Assembly (NCBI GenBank): GCA_000827495.1
Contig: KN817520.1
Span: forward strand, 814,686 to 878,685
Direction of reading: 5' to 3'
Source of the DNA: Hypholoma sublateritium FD-334 SS-4
Lineage: Eukaryota > Basidiomycota > Agaricomycetes > Agaricales > Strophariaceae
DNA: 64,000 nucleotides
The position numbers were made by a program, and so were the translations under genes. Numbering within the stretch: position 1 is the stretch's first letter; each line of letters starts with the position of its first letter. Below are positions 33,683 through 47,056 of this stretch, in pieces. The notes beneath the pieces are model-generated. The model had not been told where the DNA came from. It was given only the letters and a program-made list of their open reading frames with translations, and did not search any database.

Positions 33683-35919
33683 ATGCTTGCCCTTTCTCAT
33701 TCCAAACCAAAACCACTCGTTAACCGGTCAACGAGAACCCGTTTCTCTCCCTTGGCCATATCTAACACTCTCAGATTGATATGGGTTTTCATTGTCATCG
33801 CTGGAGAGCTAGGCTCAGTATATTGGACTCTTGCAAAATGTCGCTGGCCTTTAATTGACAACATACACGTAAATCGTTCGTTAACTATTCTTCAACATTG
33901 TTTGCTGACACCTTTAGCAGTGGAAAGCCAAACTCACCCATGTCCTTCTCATTGGTGATACTCAGGTGCAAACACTCCCTCCGCTGACGGACTTCTCATT
34001 CCTACTTTCCTTTCGACGCGCTTTGTCCGACCTTAGCCTGCGCAAGCACTGGCATATCGCGTCGCATCTCAATCCCGATGCTGTCATTTTCTTAGGAGAC
34101 ATGTTAGCTAATGGGAAAGGGGCACGCAACCTTGCAGAGTGAGTATGACGTTCGAATATCTTTCGGTCTACCACTGATATGTGCATTAGGTACGAAAAAC
34201 AAGTAGGGAAATTTAAGAGAATTTTCGACACAAATGCAGCTATGGAAGTACACTACGTGCCAGGGAACGAAGATGTGGGGTAGGTTCTCTTTCACCATCT
34301 TTACTCATCGGTTTATTCAGCCTCTTTAGATTGGGCTCTATTGCTTCCAGTGCGAGTGATATCCGCTCGTATTACGCGATGAACTTCGGTCCACTAAACG
34401 CGGAATTCGTTATCGCCAATCACACCTTTGTTGGGCTAGATGCGCCAGGACTTGTGGATGAAGATTACCAGCGCCACGCTAAGCACGCCACATTCGAAGA
34501 GTGGAAAGTTATTCCCCATGGTCCTGTTTCATTTGTTGAAGAAGTCTCAGGATGTACGTCAAACATATACTTTTTTTCGTAATTCTCTTAGTTTATCTCG
34601 TCCTTCCCTATGATGCAGATGGCCTGTCGAATGTAATTCTTCTTAGTCATATTCCCCTTTCTCGCTCTGAGATGGCAAGGTGTGGGCCTTACCGGGAAAG
34701 AGGAAACATACGCAGAAGCGCAGGTCCTGGCTATCAGAGTATGTTAGGAAAGGATACAACATTGTTCCTACTGAATAACCTAGATCCGTTAGTGGTCTTC
34801 AGGTGAGCAAACCTTCCATGTCATGTCTATTCAACTCTTATTCGATGCATTGCTAGCGGAGACAATCACGATTATTGTGATTACACTCATGTAGTACCTG
34901 GTTCGTCATCAGAAAATCAAGCACCTAAATCCGTTCGCGAAGTTACTGTAAAATCTTTTGCGAGTTCTCCCCATATCAAAAGGCCGGGATTCCAACTTTT
35001 GTCTCTCATTGATCCTATCAAGGCATCTGGCTCAGATACCAATTCCTTCGCCGACTCCCTCTGTCTTCTTCCCGACCAGCACAACATACATATGACCATG
35101 TATCTCCCTAGTCTTCTGGTGACTTTCATAATATTGATTACTCTGCAATACCACACTCTACGACGGAAGCCCCTTCGGAAAATCGACACCCGAACCGTAT
35201 TCACGCCTTCGCCGAGAAGCAGTGGTCGCAATACGCCTATATTCAATGCGGACTCCTCTCAGTTGAGCGCGACGTGGTCACCATATTCCCCTACGATCTT
35301 TGGCAGCCCGCGTGCGACATTGCCGTCGGATATTCGCACTCTACCCAGTCCATCGGCTTCCACGATGCATCTTGTCGCCTCAATGCCTGGCAGCCCTACC
35401 CCAACATCTCCTACCTCATTTCTTGGTCCCTCACTTTCCTCTAGAGAACATAGTGGCGATGACGACGATATGATGTATCCTACACAATACGTTTCACGTC
35501 GTGATTCGTATGTTTTTCGACACAAGGACGACGACGAATGGTCTCACGTTAGAGACGAAGAAGAGTGTGACGTCCACCACGACGGGGACGAAGCTTCTCA
35601 AGACCTGTCGCTTTCTCCGACCCAGCAATCTCAGTTCCTCCCTGCACTATCTGCGGCAAAACACTCTGCTGTATCAAAGCACCGACCATGGTCCTGGTCA
35701 TACACATTCGTGTTCAAAGGACGTATGAGACGCATTTCGCTCTCGCTTCCTTCCTGGGGGGCGTTAAATAACTTACTAGACTTTCTCGGACTCGGACCTG
35801 ACGCAACAATAACAATCCAGAAACGAAGGCGCGGTGTCGTTGCATTACCCATGGCAGGGTTTAGCATACTTTGGCCAGCGATGATTGTGTGGGTGATCAT
35901 TAATGGGATGATGTTTTAA
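33683..35919 (+). CDS. Cdc1/Ted1/MPPE1-type metallophosphoesterase
   Basis: ER membrane phosphoesterase that, in yeast and animals, removes ethanolamine phosphate from GPI anchors during ER exit. The ATG at 33683 precedes a basic N-terminus and a membrane span (LRLIWVFIVIAGELGSVYW). Metal-binding motifs follow in order: HVLLIGDTQVQ (about 33940), VIFLGDMLANGKG (about 34090), EVHYVPGNEDVG (about 34260; GNED where GNHD is the usual metallophosphatase form), VILLSHIPLSR (about 34640), the family segment CGPYRERGNIRRSAGPGYQS (about 34690), and SGDNHDYCDYTHVVPG (about 34860). A second span MYLPSLLVTFIILITL lies near 35110. A long Ser/Pro/acidic cytosolic part and a final hydrophobic stretch (PMAGFSILWPAMIVWVIING) end at 35919. 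The C-terminal extension is longer than in yeast Ted1. Confidence 0.88.
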
Positions 35920-36673
35920 TATTAGTCGAGGCAACATTGCATTCCTGATATCTATAAATAGAGGTACATATAGACATTTCAGTTGTTGTATGGTTTGAAT
36001 TATTGTATTGGACGCTCAGGTCGTTTAATTAGTTAGCCATCGCTGTTGGGCATTGCCCCAGAACGTTCCAGTTAGCTTTGCATAGCATTTGCGATACAAT
36101 TATAATTTATAAAAGATGATGAACTGGAGTTGAACTGGAGTCTTGTCCAATGGACAAGTGTGTCTGAACTTATTGAACTTGTTTTATCTTGAGATTTACA
36201 TAGACCCCACGCGAAATCTACTTGATGGTGATCTAGCAAATCAAAAGGAATCGTCAGTTAGGACGTGGCCAAAATGTGGCCACGCGAACTCGGAACGTCG
36301 GTGTGCAGCGCCTCCCGGACTCGGTTACTATCGGGGACGGCTTTTACCATGATGGTTTGACCATGCCCGCGGCGGCTTGAGTTGAAAATACTCATTTGCA
36401 TACCCTAAAACCACGGTATAAAAATCTCATCAGCGGTTGAGCGGCGAGCCGGAGACGGGTATTGTAATCCTCCATGCATTGAGAAAGGAACACGTTTGAC
36501 GTCGTGTAATCAAGCCATCCGGCGGTGCAACGCACGCGCGTTCCGGTCCCCGCCCATTTGATGTTCAAAGCCGATACTTTTCTTCCACTAACGCCCATCT
36601 TCCCGCCCACTTTCTCTCTCATTCTTATCGCCAACCTTGCTTACCTTGGCTTCACCTTGACTTAAGCTCAGAG
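35920..36673. promoter_or_regulatory. upstream region of hem2 with several short palindromes
   Basis: 754 bp. It holds an 11-bp tandem duplication (TGAACTGGAGT twice, about 36119-36140), a 17-nt perfect palindrome CTTGTCCAATGGACAAG (36142-36158), and an 8-bp inverted repeat CGTGGCCA-5nt-TGGCCACG (36264-36284). No coding frame is convincing. The palindromes are candidate regulator sites for hem2. Confidence 0.45.
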
Positions 36674-37933
<1,260 letters not shown>

Positions 37934-38865
37934 TCACGAAACAACATAGAAATTGTTTTTGCTCCGTTTTTGTATTTGTTTAGTATTATAAATTATATGC
38001 TGGATGCTGACTCTGATATAGTCCCGCCTTGGTAGACGCAAACTGATAACACGTTCTATGTTAAATCTAATGTAATTCCTATTATTCTAACATAAAATCA
38101 TTTTCACAGCCATCATCGTTCACGATGCCGCCGGAGTGTCTTCCTGGCTGGCTGGCTGGCTCTTTAAGTCCTCAGACGAACAAACAAACGAACATGAAGC
38201 AGATATGTTCGCCGGTCCTTCAGCTTTATCCGACGAAGTATTCTTTCCCATCTGTCGGTCAACTCCCCCTGCTCACTCAGTAATCTCATCAAGACACTGT
38301 AATAACAAGGGGTAAGCACTAGCCGGAGATCAAGTTCAAAGGCTTTACTACCTAACCTGACGAAATCGACCTTACACAAGCTCCGAGTACTGTAAATTCA
38401 TTGCACTTGTCGACGTTCTTCTTATGCCATGACTCTGGAGAATTAGATGTTCACCATGCTTCAACTTCAGTGCAACTGCGGGGTGCTATGTTGAGTGGCA
38501 CTATAAGATTTTCAACTGTGCGATGTGATGCAGTCCATTGCATCAATTAAGCGCCCGTCCTTCCAATGATGTCTCCTTCATGTGTAAAGTATCGCTTATT
38601 CATTTTGCTTTTCAATGAACAGGACCAAGGTGTGCTCAACCCGCCAGCGCCGAATCTGAGAGGGGGACCCAGACAGCGCCTGCTTGTCACCTCCAATTAA
38701 AACCTAGCTGAACAGATTATCAGAACTCCTAAAGAAGAATCGGAGCGAAGTGTGCACGAGCTGAGCATTAGGCACGTAATAAGGGATCACATAGCAGCAT
38801 AAGGAATCGCGGTCTGTGACGACAAGAATAGCTAGATGTAGAGGAGAAACGCAGTACGTCATCTC
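37934..38865. other. convergent intergenic region, no gene seen
   Basis: 932 bp between the 3' ends of hem2 (+) and the transporter (-). Contains short GGCT repeats (about 38145-38162) and a CAAA/GAAC repeat (about 38175-38192). No convincing frame. Confidence 0.45.
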
Positions 38866-40470
38866 TTAACCTTGCTTCTTGTCTCCGTTGTCAATCCTGA
38901 GAGATGATTGAGCGGTGTCGTCAGATGACACTATCTCGCCGTCCTCTGCAGATCGAAGACCTCCCGCTCTATAGTCGCCAAGGTACATGTATGTGGCCGG
39001 TAAGGCGACGAACAGGGCACCCACGACGTTTCCGAGGAAGGCGGCGATCAGCGACCTAAATAAAAATGCCAGATATGATACAGAGTAAGTGCTGCGACTT
39101 TCATTCATTGCACTATAACCCTTACTTTCGGATGTATTGGGAAACGGTGAGCTTGAGGTGACTATCAGATTTTGAAACGTATATACTCAAATTTGCGGGG
39201 CTCACATCAGCTCCGAACATGATCCCTAATGGAACGGAGAACATGTTTGCGACGACTGGCCAAGGACGTAAAGATATGCATTTCCGGCTTTGCGTGCCAC
39301 TTACCGTGGTCAAATCCACATGCTACGAAAATCTATAAAGATCCAAGGAAAAGGATCAAAAACCAGTAAAACCATTTAGTTCCGACGAGTTATCAGTCTC
39401 TTACCCAGATAGGTATCCAAATCGCAAATATCTGTCATTGAACGCTGAATCGACATGGAAATGTCACAATGCAATGTTATCGTACCTTCGATATGGTGTC
39501 TCTAGCTCCGGCTGCTTGCTATAATTATATTTAAGCTATGGTCAGCTGCCTCGCTGCATTGTCAGACCAAACTCACCCAAACTGCAACAGACACTAGCCA
39601 GTTGCATCCAATCCCCCGCAAGAAAATTTGGTGCCATTCCGGTTCAGCAGCTTTGTGACTAAGGAGCATAATTAGAATCCAAACCCGCGTAAACTCAGAA
39701 TATCTGCTCACAGAGCAAAAGTCTGGATGAACGTGGCGTAGGGATCGACGGATACGATTCCCGAGTCTGGATGATGGAATCAGGCTACAGAACGCGTTAA
39801 ATTTGCAGAGCGGCGCGTACAATGAGTGAGGATGGCTGCGAAAAACAAACTCCCGGCGAGGTTTCCGAAAAACACTGCAAGGTTCAAAGGTAAGCTGACG
39901 CCGAATGATCCTGGCTTTGCGGAAGCCTGACCGATCAACCAGTTAAGAGGCAAACCCCACCACGGGATTGAGCGAGTAGCAACAGCCATGGGAAAAATCT
40001 GCACGACGAAACACATGAGTGTCAGCGAGCGGCACAACAAATATAGCACAGCGTACCATCATATTACTCGTTAAGAGCTCCTGCCCTTGGAGTACGATCC
40101 TGGAAGAATTCCCGCATTATCAATCTGGATTCCACGATGATGTGGGCATATTTCGAACATCACCAAGCCCACGGGGAAGACAAATCCTCCCAGCACCTTC
40201 ACAATGCCTGGATTTGAAGCAGTAAGCCCCGCTGCGCCCCCTTGTAGAACCTCTGAAAGCAAGCCGCCAAACGACAGCATTGCTCCTGCCATAAACTATA
40301 TGAAATAGACCATCAGTTTATCGCAGTGGAATAATCATATAAGAGGAACTCACAGCTTTCATGAAGATCGAATGGTAACGATCATTATGCTTCTTTATGC
40401 CATGTTGCACAAATAAATGAGAAACCCCAGCTGGGGTGAGAGTACTAGGAGGCTCGACGTAGGGGGCCAT
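38866..40470 (-). CDS. formate/nitrite transporter (FNT) family channel
   Basis: Plasma-membrane channel moving formate, nitrite or related small anions; fungal members support nitrite uptake. The ATG at 40468-40470 starts MAPYVEPPSTLTPAGVSHLF, then HSIFMKA joined by an intron to FMAGAMLSFGGLLSEVLQGG (FNT TM1), NPGIVKVLGGFVFPVGLVM (TM2), a short Gln/Glu/Leu loop, IFPMAVATRSIPWWG, LNLAVFFGNLAGSLFFAAIL (TM3), FLRGIGCNWLVSVAVW (TM4), VANMFSVPLGIMFGADVS (TM5) and LIAAFLGNVVGALFVALPAT (TM6), ending with an acidic tail and stop at 38866. Six spans and the repeated Gly-Asn helix breaks match the family. No nitrate or nitrite reductase gene lies next to it in the window, so substrate is open. Confidence 0.88.
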
Positions 40471-41825
40471 AGCAGAAATGAAAGGGAACTGACTCAGAGG
40501 TCAATTTAAGAACGAATCGACGGAGCAGATTCAAGGCGCAAATTACCCAGCGAGGCCCTAATATATGCGCAACAGCCGCCAGGTGAGTACCCCATGCGGC
40601 ACGCGAGAAGTTCCCCGCGTTTATTTTAGAATGATATCGGCTTGCACGGCCAATTGAGATATAGAGAGTATCATTGTGGGCATCCTGGAGGATTCAGTGC
40701 GCTTGAAGCTGGGAGTCTTCCCATCAAGGGCCTGAAGCGACGAGTTCGCTGTCGGCGGTCGCACACTTGACCGCCATGATATCGTTCTGCTTGGGCGGCC
40801 AAAAAAACATCGCGCAGCGCCTGCTCACTGCTCAGTAATCTCCTCACCCTTCGGCGGAAATGGGCGGAATGCAGGTAGTTTTTTTAGAGAGCATGGGAGG
40901 CAGAGTCGATAGAGCAGAAGATCGGAGCAAATGAAACAGCGGCAGCGCAGCCAGCAGAGCTATCACGATTCAAGCGGCGCAATAGGTGCATGTTCTAATT
41001 ATAGCCCATTTCGTTTCAGGCAATCGGTTACCCATGCTGAGGCGGCTTGTGGCATCCTTGGAATTACCCTCTTTTACTTACCCTGCATTTCCTAGGGCTA
41101 TCTTTCACGTTCGACCTAACCACAAATGCATACATACAATGTTTCGTCTCGCTGCGAACTTCAACGCGAGTCGCCGAGGTTTGGGGATTGGTCGAGGTTG
41201 GCAGAACTTCGAAGCCTCATTGCCAGTGAGCGCTAGAGCGCTTGTGCGTTGATCAACACTGGCACAAATCAACCGGATCGCGAGAAGTCGACATCGCGTC
41301 CCCAATTAGCAAACAACCACCATGCCGCAGCTAGTGTCTCACGGACGTCACTGACGACGTCGTTGCCTATTTAAATAAATCATTTGCAATGCTGCTCAGT
41401 GTGAGCCGTTAAATTTGGAAAATCAGGATGATGCTGGCAGATGTGCTGCATTGACAACGGTGTCTCCTCTAAGTTACGCAGACCAGGATCAGATATGTAT
41501 TGCCGGTCTTGATCATAGTTGGAAAGTATTGATGAAGATACGCATCTTTCCGGGTTGGCACAGCAGTAAACTTGATTACATTGGTATAATTATTACTACA
41601 TACCAAAACCATTGGAATTTTCGACGAACAATATATATCAAAACTAGTCTTGTAAGTTAAAATGAATGTACAGCTATGACTCATGGGCATGGAAACGAAA
41701 TAAAGCAATTGTACGTATGTGACATCCCCGGCATAAACTAAAAATTATAAACATGCGAGCGTCAATCCTGATTCGAATAAATAGTAGAAATGCTGTGGAC
41801 TGCAGAGAGCCTGGATTATTACTTT
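40471..41825. other. intergenic, no gene seen
   Basis: 1.35 kb between the transporter start and the 3' end of the Mei2-like gene. Short frames at 40986-41252 (+), 41105-41305 (-) and 41415-41660 (+) overlap or lack any recognisable motif. Probably the transporter promoter plus the 3' flank of mei2. Confidence 0.45.
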
Positions 41826-44800
41826 TCAACGGGCGGCGCGCTGACTGGAGTTTCTGAACATCGTCGTTCGACGGGGCTCGCCCGCGTTTTGACCATGGGA
41901 GTAGTATCGCTCGCCTCCGCCTGAGCGGCCATGGTTCTGGATCGATCGCATGTCGTCGAGATAGCGACGGGGCGTGTTCTGCAACAGACCATGCGATTGG
42001 GCCGCAATGGTGTGACTGTTGACACCAGGCGGAAAGAGGGTATCACGATTATACGAACTTCGTTCTTTTCGACGGATGTGGGTGGCTGAAGGGAAAGGTT
42101 CCGGGAGGCCTGCATTGTCGCCCGACGAGTAGAAAATGCGCGGGCGCCACGATTCACGCTCATCCATGATGGCTGAGTTCTTGAATTTCTCTACAAGGGC
42201 CTCTTTTCCTCTGAGAAGAGATAGATGATCAGATGGCGGACGGTAAAGATATTTGGAAAACCCACTGATAATTCGCGTAGCTCATCTGGAGCACTTTCTC
42301 CGAGGAGAACATATTCCTATACGGGCAGACCAATGCAAATTTAGAACAACGCATCAGATTTACAATGGATGGCACGCACCATTTTGCGCCAAGGCGCTCC
42401 CTCGCAAAATGAATTAAGGCTTCAACATCAATGAAATTGACAAATGCATAGCCAACATTGCATCCTGAGCACCATAATCAGAACAAATTTTACCGAAGAT
42501 ATGACTATTCGCAATGCTCACCATTTTTAAAGTCCATGCGCAAATACAGGAAGTCGATCTTACGAGGACACACTTTTCCTATATACGCTGTGAGGTCGCC
42601 GTCGCTCATCTTATTCGGGATGTTCTTGATCATAATGGTTGTGCGCGTATCTTCCCCACTGATTATGCGCGTCAAATTCAATTGGTTGCGATCCTGATTG
42701 GCAGCAGACCCTGTGTCTCCTGCACCGACGGCAACCAGCGCAGCCGAATGGTCGCTGGCAGGCGATATAGATGAGGGTTCTATGAGATGGAGAGTACGGT
42801 AAGCATTCTGCGATAGAACCGGAGCGTTAGATTCCAGATGCAACTGCGGGTGGGCTTGGTTTGTCAGAGAGGCAGGGTTCGGCGTACGCGTATACGGAAC
42901 GGGATGTCGATCCCCACCTCGCGCGGAGGTGCCGTCTTCGCGAAGAAAGAATGGCGCGGGGGACGGTGCATTCAACCCAGGGCCCATGGCTGCGATGGCG
43001 GGGTCGTAGTTCCACGACCCCTGGTACGATGCCGGCTGCATGCGCGGGTCCACATACTCGTATGCGAACATGGTGGGGGCTGGGCTGGGCATAAGATTGA
43101 TCATATTGGGGGCAATCTGCGGCGTTGCGATGTGGCCAGGGTAGTAGATAGGCGGCGTCGGCGGGGAGGGCGAGAACGCGTAGGGGGGGAATGGCGGAGT
43201 GTAGGCCATGCCGTGTGGAGCACCGCGCGAAGGACAGTAATGACAAAGCCCATCGGGACTGTACGAGGGTGATATACAGTCACCGCGGTAGACGGGCTCC
43301 GGCTCCCAATACTGTTCCTGCGTCGCGGGGCTGGGGATCATCTGTAGCTGCGACGAGCGACCGATTTCTTGGCTGTTTCCTCGAGCATTGGAGAAGCTCG
43401 GTTCCTGGCGCATCACCTGGTGATTTTGGTTAGGCGCCTCGGATGGCATTGTAGCGTAGAAAAATGTGGGAGAGCTTGCTCCTCCTGCGGATGCACTAGA
43501 ACGTGCAACAGCAGATTGCTCTGCAAGGGGCTGGCCCTGAAGTGAACTCTCGTTGCTGACAGTGAAAGCAAAACGTTGGCGTATCTGCGACTGGGCGCCT
43601 GGGGGGCTGATACTTAGACCATTGAACGACGGGCCAGCCGTTGCAGGGTTCGGAAACGGTTCAACTTCAGTCCCGACGCGTCCATCAAGGATGCAGATTT
43701 TCATTCCGAACGTGGTCTGCTGTTGCAGCTCAAGTGATGCCGTTTCCGCATCTCGCATATCGTAAAATTCGACGTGGTATACGACTTTTGAACTCTGTAA
43801 CATTGCACGGCATTATCAGCGTTGCGTTACTCGACAGTCACATCAGCAAAACTTACGCCTTGTTGGTCGACCTCCTGTTGGATGAACTTGAAGAATCGAA
43901 TACTGCCGAATCTTTTGAGGATATTTTGAACGACTATGGGATCGACTCCCCCCCTTGTGAAGGGTCTATCTTTGAGTGAGGCGCTTGAAGCAGATCCTTT
44001 GACCGCTTGATCTTCTGAAACTTCTCCGATGCTCGCGACGGGCTGATTGTCCTCATTGTTTGTGTACTGAATCTTTTGGACGCTGAATGAGAATGACCCG
44101 TCGATTCCATCAAGAAAGCGGGAATTCCCTAAAATCTGGGGATAGGCATGAGTATCGTCCTGACGCAAGCAAGGGTATAGAACTTACTTTGCACAGCTCA
44201 TCGAAAGTGATGAGTCTTGCCGAAAGCTCCGTGGAAGGAGCGTCTCCCTGACCTCCACCGCCAATACATTGCCTGAGTCGGTCGTCAAATTCTTTGTTGA
44301 GGATTACGTCCCTTGCAATTTTTGCGGACCGCACGTCGAAGAAAACGAGGGGAATGATCCCTTCGTTGCGTTGACGGAGAGGATCGAGGTTTATTCCCTT
44401 GATCATCTCGTGGGGTGCTGAGGAAAGATGGGGCGTGATTTGGTCATCAACCATTGTGCTTTGGGTCACGGCGACAGCGAGTGCATCGACAACGGCGGAC
44501 TCCAAGAAGGGGACCGTGACATTCAAAGATATATTTTCGAGCTAGAGGCAGCCATCGTCAGAAATGGGTATATAGTCAGCATGGGAGTGCTCACCAATAA
44601 AATCCTCGTAGAGTCCACGTCAGGATCTAGGATTTCTTCGCGTGTGCTCTCGGCGAAGTCGCGGGCAGGTGGTGCTGCGGTGCTCGCGGCACCCTCGGAG
44701 CTGGCCGTAGTCCTGATACTCGATGATGGTGTCAGTGGGGGGGTAAGCAACGAATGCGGTTCATCTCGCTCCGTGCGACGTCTTGCGTGGGTCTTGGATC

Positions 44801-45127
44801 CCGACGGCTTACGGTAAGTTGGGTCGATTGAGGCATATTTGACATGTCGAATTTGAAGTACTTTATCAGTGACAGCCGCGGGAGGCTTGCCCTTGGGAGA
44901 AGGTGGAGCCGACGGCCTGTGCAAAGTATCGTTGTCCTGCTTATCCATTTCTCGCGTAACAATACCAGAGCAATGAGAGGACCTGAATGAAAAGTCAGCA
45001 AATAAAGAGGATTAGGAGGTATGACTAACCAAATATTAGGAAGGGATGGAGAGTGTTGAAGCCTCGGAGGATGAGGCGTGCGTGGAGCGTGTTTTGGCGG
45101 CGAGTCGATGGGAGGAGCGTTCGACAT
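41826..45127 (-). CDS. mei2: Mei2-like RNA-binding protein
   Basis: RNA-binding regulator; in fission yeast Mei2 commits cells to meiosis by sequestering mRNA-elimination factors. The minus-strand start at 45127 (MSNAPPIDSPPKHAP) is joined by an intron (GTTAGT...ATTCAG) to a second exon. N-terminal RRM-like parts appear as IIPLVFFDVRSAKIARDVIL (about 44320) and LKRFGSIRFFKFIQQEVDQQ with VYHVEFYDMRDAETASLEL (about 43740-43910). A long Pro/Ser/Tyr-rich middle follows. The strongest evidence is the C-terminal Mei2 RRM (RNA_recog_2): TTIMIKNIPNKMSDGDLTAY, IDFLYLRMDFKNGEHC, VGYAFVNFIDVEALIHFAR and MSYANYQGKEALVEKFKNS (about 42190-42650), then a basic tail ending SSQRAAR with stop at 41826. Spanning about 3.3 kb with six or more exons. 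Target RNAs and a role in fruiting-body meiosis are inference. Confidence 0.88.
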
Positions 45128-46285
45128 GGTCAAGCAGAGGATATGGCCGCATAAATTGATGGGACGGTTTTGAGAAGGACGAAAGGTTATGAGGAGGACA
45201 GCTATGAAAGGGAGAAAGAACTGATTAAGGTGTTTAATTGACGTCAAAGCAAAGAACACCGGCCTCAAGAAGTTGATGAAGAGGCGAACTTCCGTTGGGG
45301 GCTGCAGGGATTGGCGGATCTGGAAGCGTGCTTTCTGATGAGTAGTCTTGTCGTCAAGTGGATAAAAAAGCAAAAAAGGCAGGAACTGAATTTGTTGCAG
45401 CAAGGAATTTATCTCATGTCCAGGTGAAAGTATGCGCCTGGGGCAGAAAATCAATAACCGTAAGTAAAATTGCACGCCTGTCGGTGTATTGACTCCTGCC
45501 ACTATCGGCAGGCCTGACCGTGGATCTAGGGCCACTAAATATCGATACATGGCCCCAAACTGGTGGAAATATTTTTCAGCACTAATGCGTTAACAACCGG
45601 GGAAATGAGCCCAATAGAAGCTGCTTACACGTCACAGATAGACCGTTTAGGGCTACCAAATTCCTTTCTTTGAGTCTCGGAAGCGTCATGCGGTCGGCGA
45701 CTAGGCCACGAGAAATGAGAAGGCAGGAAGCGGCAAGTCTTGAAACACACGGAGCGAGCAAAACAAAGTCTGGCCACAGAACCGAACAAACAATTGTATG
45801 TTGGGAGCATGGAAATCGAGGGCGATGATCAACTCCAGAAAGAAACTTTCCGACGCAAAGCTTTGGTCTCGTGTGCAGTGTGGATGCGCACACAGGGCCG
45901 TGCTGTAAGTGCAGTCTCCGGCGGAGACAAGGGGCGTTCATCGAGAGCCCGCCTGCTTCTTGCTTCACTTTGTGTCTCCCGATTCCTTTTTCGGGTGCCC
46001 TTTCCCTGCCATTTGCATATTTTACCTAGAACATAGCAGTTTCCTTTACAATTCGTTCCAGGTTTAGACCTTGGTGTTTGTTTCCAAGATCAAGAATCGA
46101 TTCCCTCAAGGTAAGAAGAGAAAGAAAAACCGGAAAGATCAAAACAATCGCGCGAATCCAAAATTAGCTCGTTCAACTGAAGTGGTCACGTGTATCGCGA
46201 GATTTTCCGCCAGCTAGGCGCGTACGCCGCGCTGAGCGCTCCGGTGCTACATATACCTCTTCTTGCTCTTCCAAGCACATTCAAA
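45128..46285. other. divergent intergenic region, no gene seen
   Basis: 1.16 kb between the starts of mei2 (-) and the mitochondrial S6 gene (+). Frames on both strands (45582-45968 minus, 45740-46036 plus) overlap each other antisense and show no family. An upstream minus frame joined to the mei2 start (45128-45550) is in phase with the first exon but has no supporting motif, so I left it out of the gene. Confidence 0.45.
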
Positions 46286-46766
46286 ATGCCACTCTACGAG
46301 ATGCTATGCATCACGACACATGTTCCGACATACGTAAATCTGACGTGCAACCTCATTCTGGTAACTCCGCTGACAACTCCAACAGCAACATATCCGTGAA
46401 CTTGTTCGTCAATCTGCTACTCACGTCATGACTTCTGGAGGCGTTGTTCGCAACATCAATTCATGGGGTACTCGTACTCTCCCTCAACGTATGAAACGTC
46501 ATGGACCTTTGCAGGACGTTGGAGAGTGAGTCCTCCACGCGCATGCTGTCTGGCGCAACTTGACAAGGTCCATCAGCTATTGGACGCTGCACTTCGACGC
46601 TAGCCCGCAAACACTCAGGTCCCTCAATGGAATCATGCGCCGTGATCCCCGTGTCCTGAGGTGGTCAGTCCTCAAGCTTGCTGACAAGATAGAAGACCTC
46701 ACAACGGAAGGACAGAAAGTCACCCAGGCCCATCGAGCGCTCACTGTTGCCGAAATCATAAGCTAA
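46286..46766 (+). CDS. mrp17: mitochondrial small ribosomal subunit protein bS6m
   Basis: Component of the mitochondrial 30S-like subunit. Three exons: MPLYEMLCITTHVPTY (46286-46333), then after an intron QHIRELVRQSATHVMTSGG, VVRNINSWGTRTLPQRMKRH and GPLQDVGE, and after a second intron SYWTLHFDASPQTLRSLNGI, MRRDPRVLRWSVLKL and a short helical tail to the stop at 46766. The pattern (alpha-beta, GG-V--I---G-R-LP, YW-L-FD--P--L--L----R-DP-VLR) is the S6 signature. Length is about 120 residues, normal for fungal S6m. No cleaved targeting peptide is obvious, as in yeast Mrp17. Confidence 0.9.
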
Positions 46767-47056
46767 ATCATCCTGCGTCGCCATACTTATTCCTCTATAG
46801 ACTGGCCCAACATGTTCCTACACTCTTACATGACCTTACTCTGCGTCCACCTTGTATAATAATCAATATCTCCGAAGCCCCATATACTTCCCAAGCTTCT
46901 GAGCTCCCCGACTATATTCTTGCTCAATTCTTACTGGCATGGAAACTTCAAATGTCGCCTTGGGTCTACCTTCAACACGCAATTTCAATGCATTTCAACA
47001 TAAATTTTATGTGCAAATATTGGGGAATGTCAATATACGGATATGATGGGTTGAAA
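46767..47056. other. convergent spacer
   Basis: 290 bp between the stops of the S6m gene (+) and the HAD gene (-). AT-rich with no convincing frame; presumed 3' untranslated sequence of both. Confidence 0.5.

Noticed and set aside
38145..38195. GGCT and CAAA/GAAC short repeats
   Set aside because: Simple sequence of a few units in a convergent spacer; no sign of function.
42838..43272. 144-codon plus-strand frame
   Set aside because: Antisense to the Pro/Ser/Tyr-rich middle of the Mei2-like gene; Arg/Gly/Val-rich shadow without motif.
44732..45550. 272-codon minus frame starting upstream of the Mei2-like gene
   Set aside because: Only the part from 45127 fits the gene; the upstream part has no motif and the downstream part reads through an intron.
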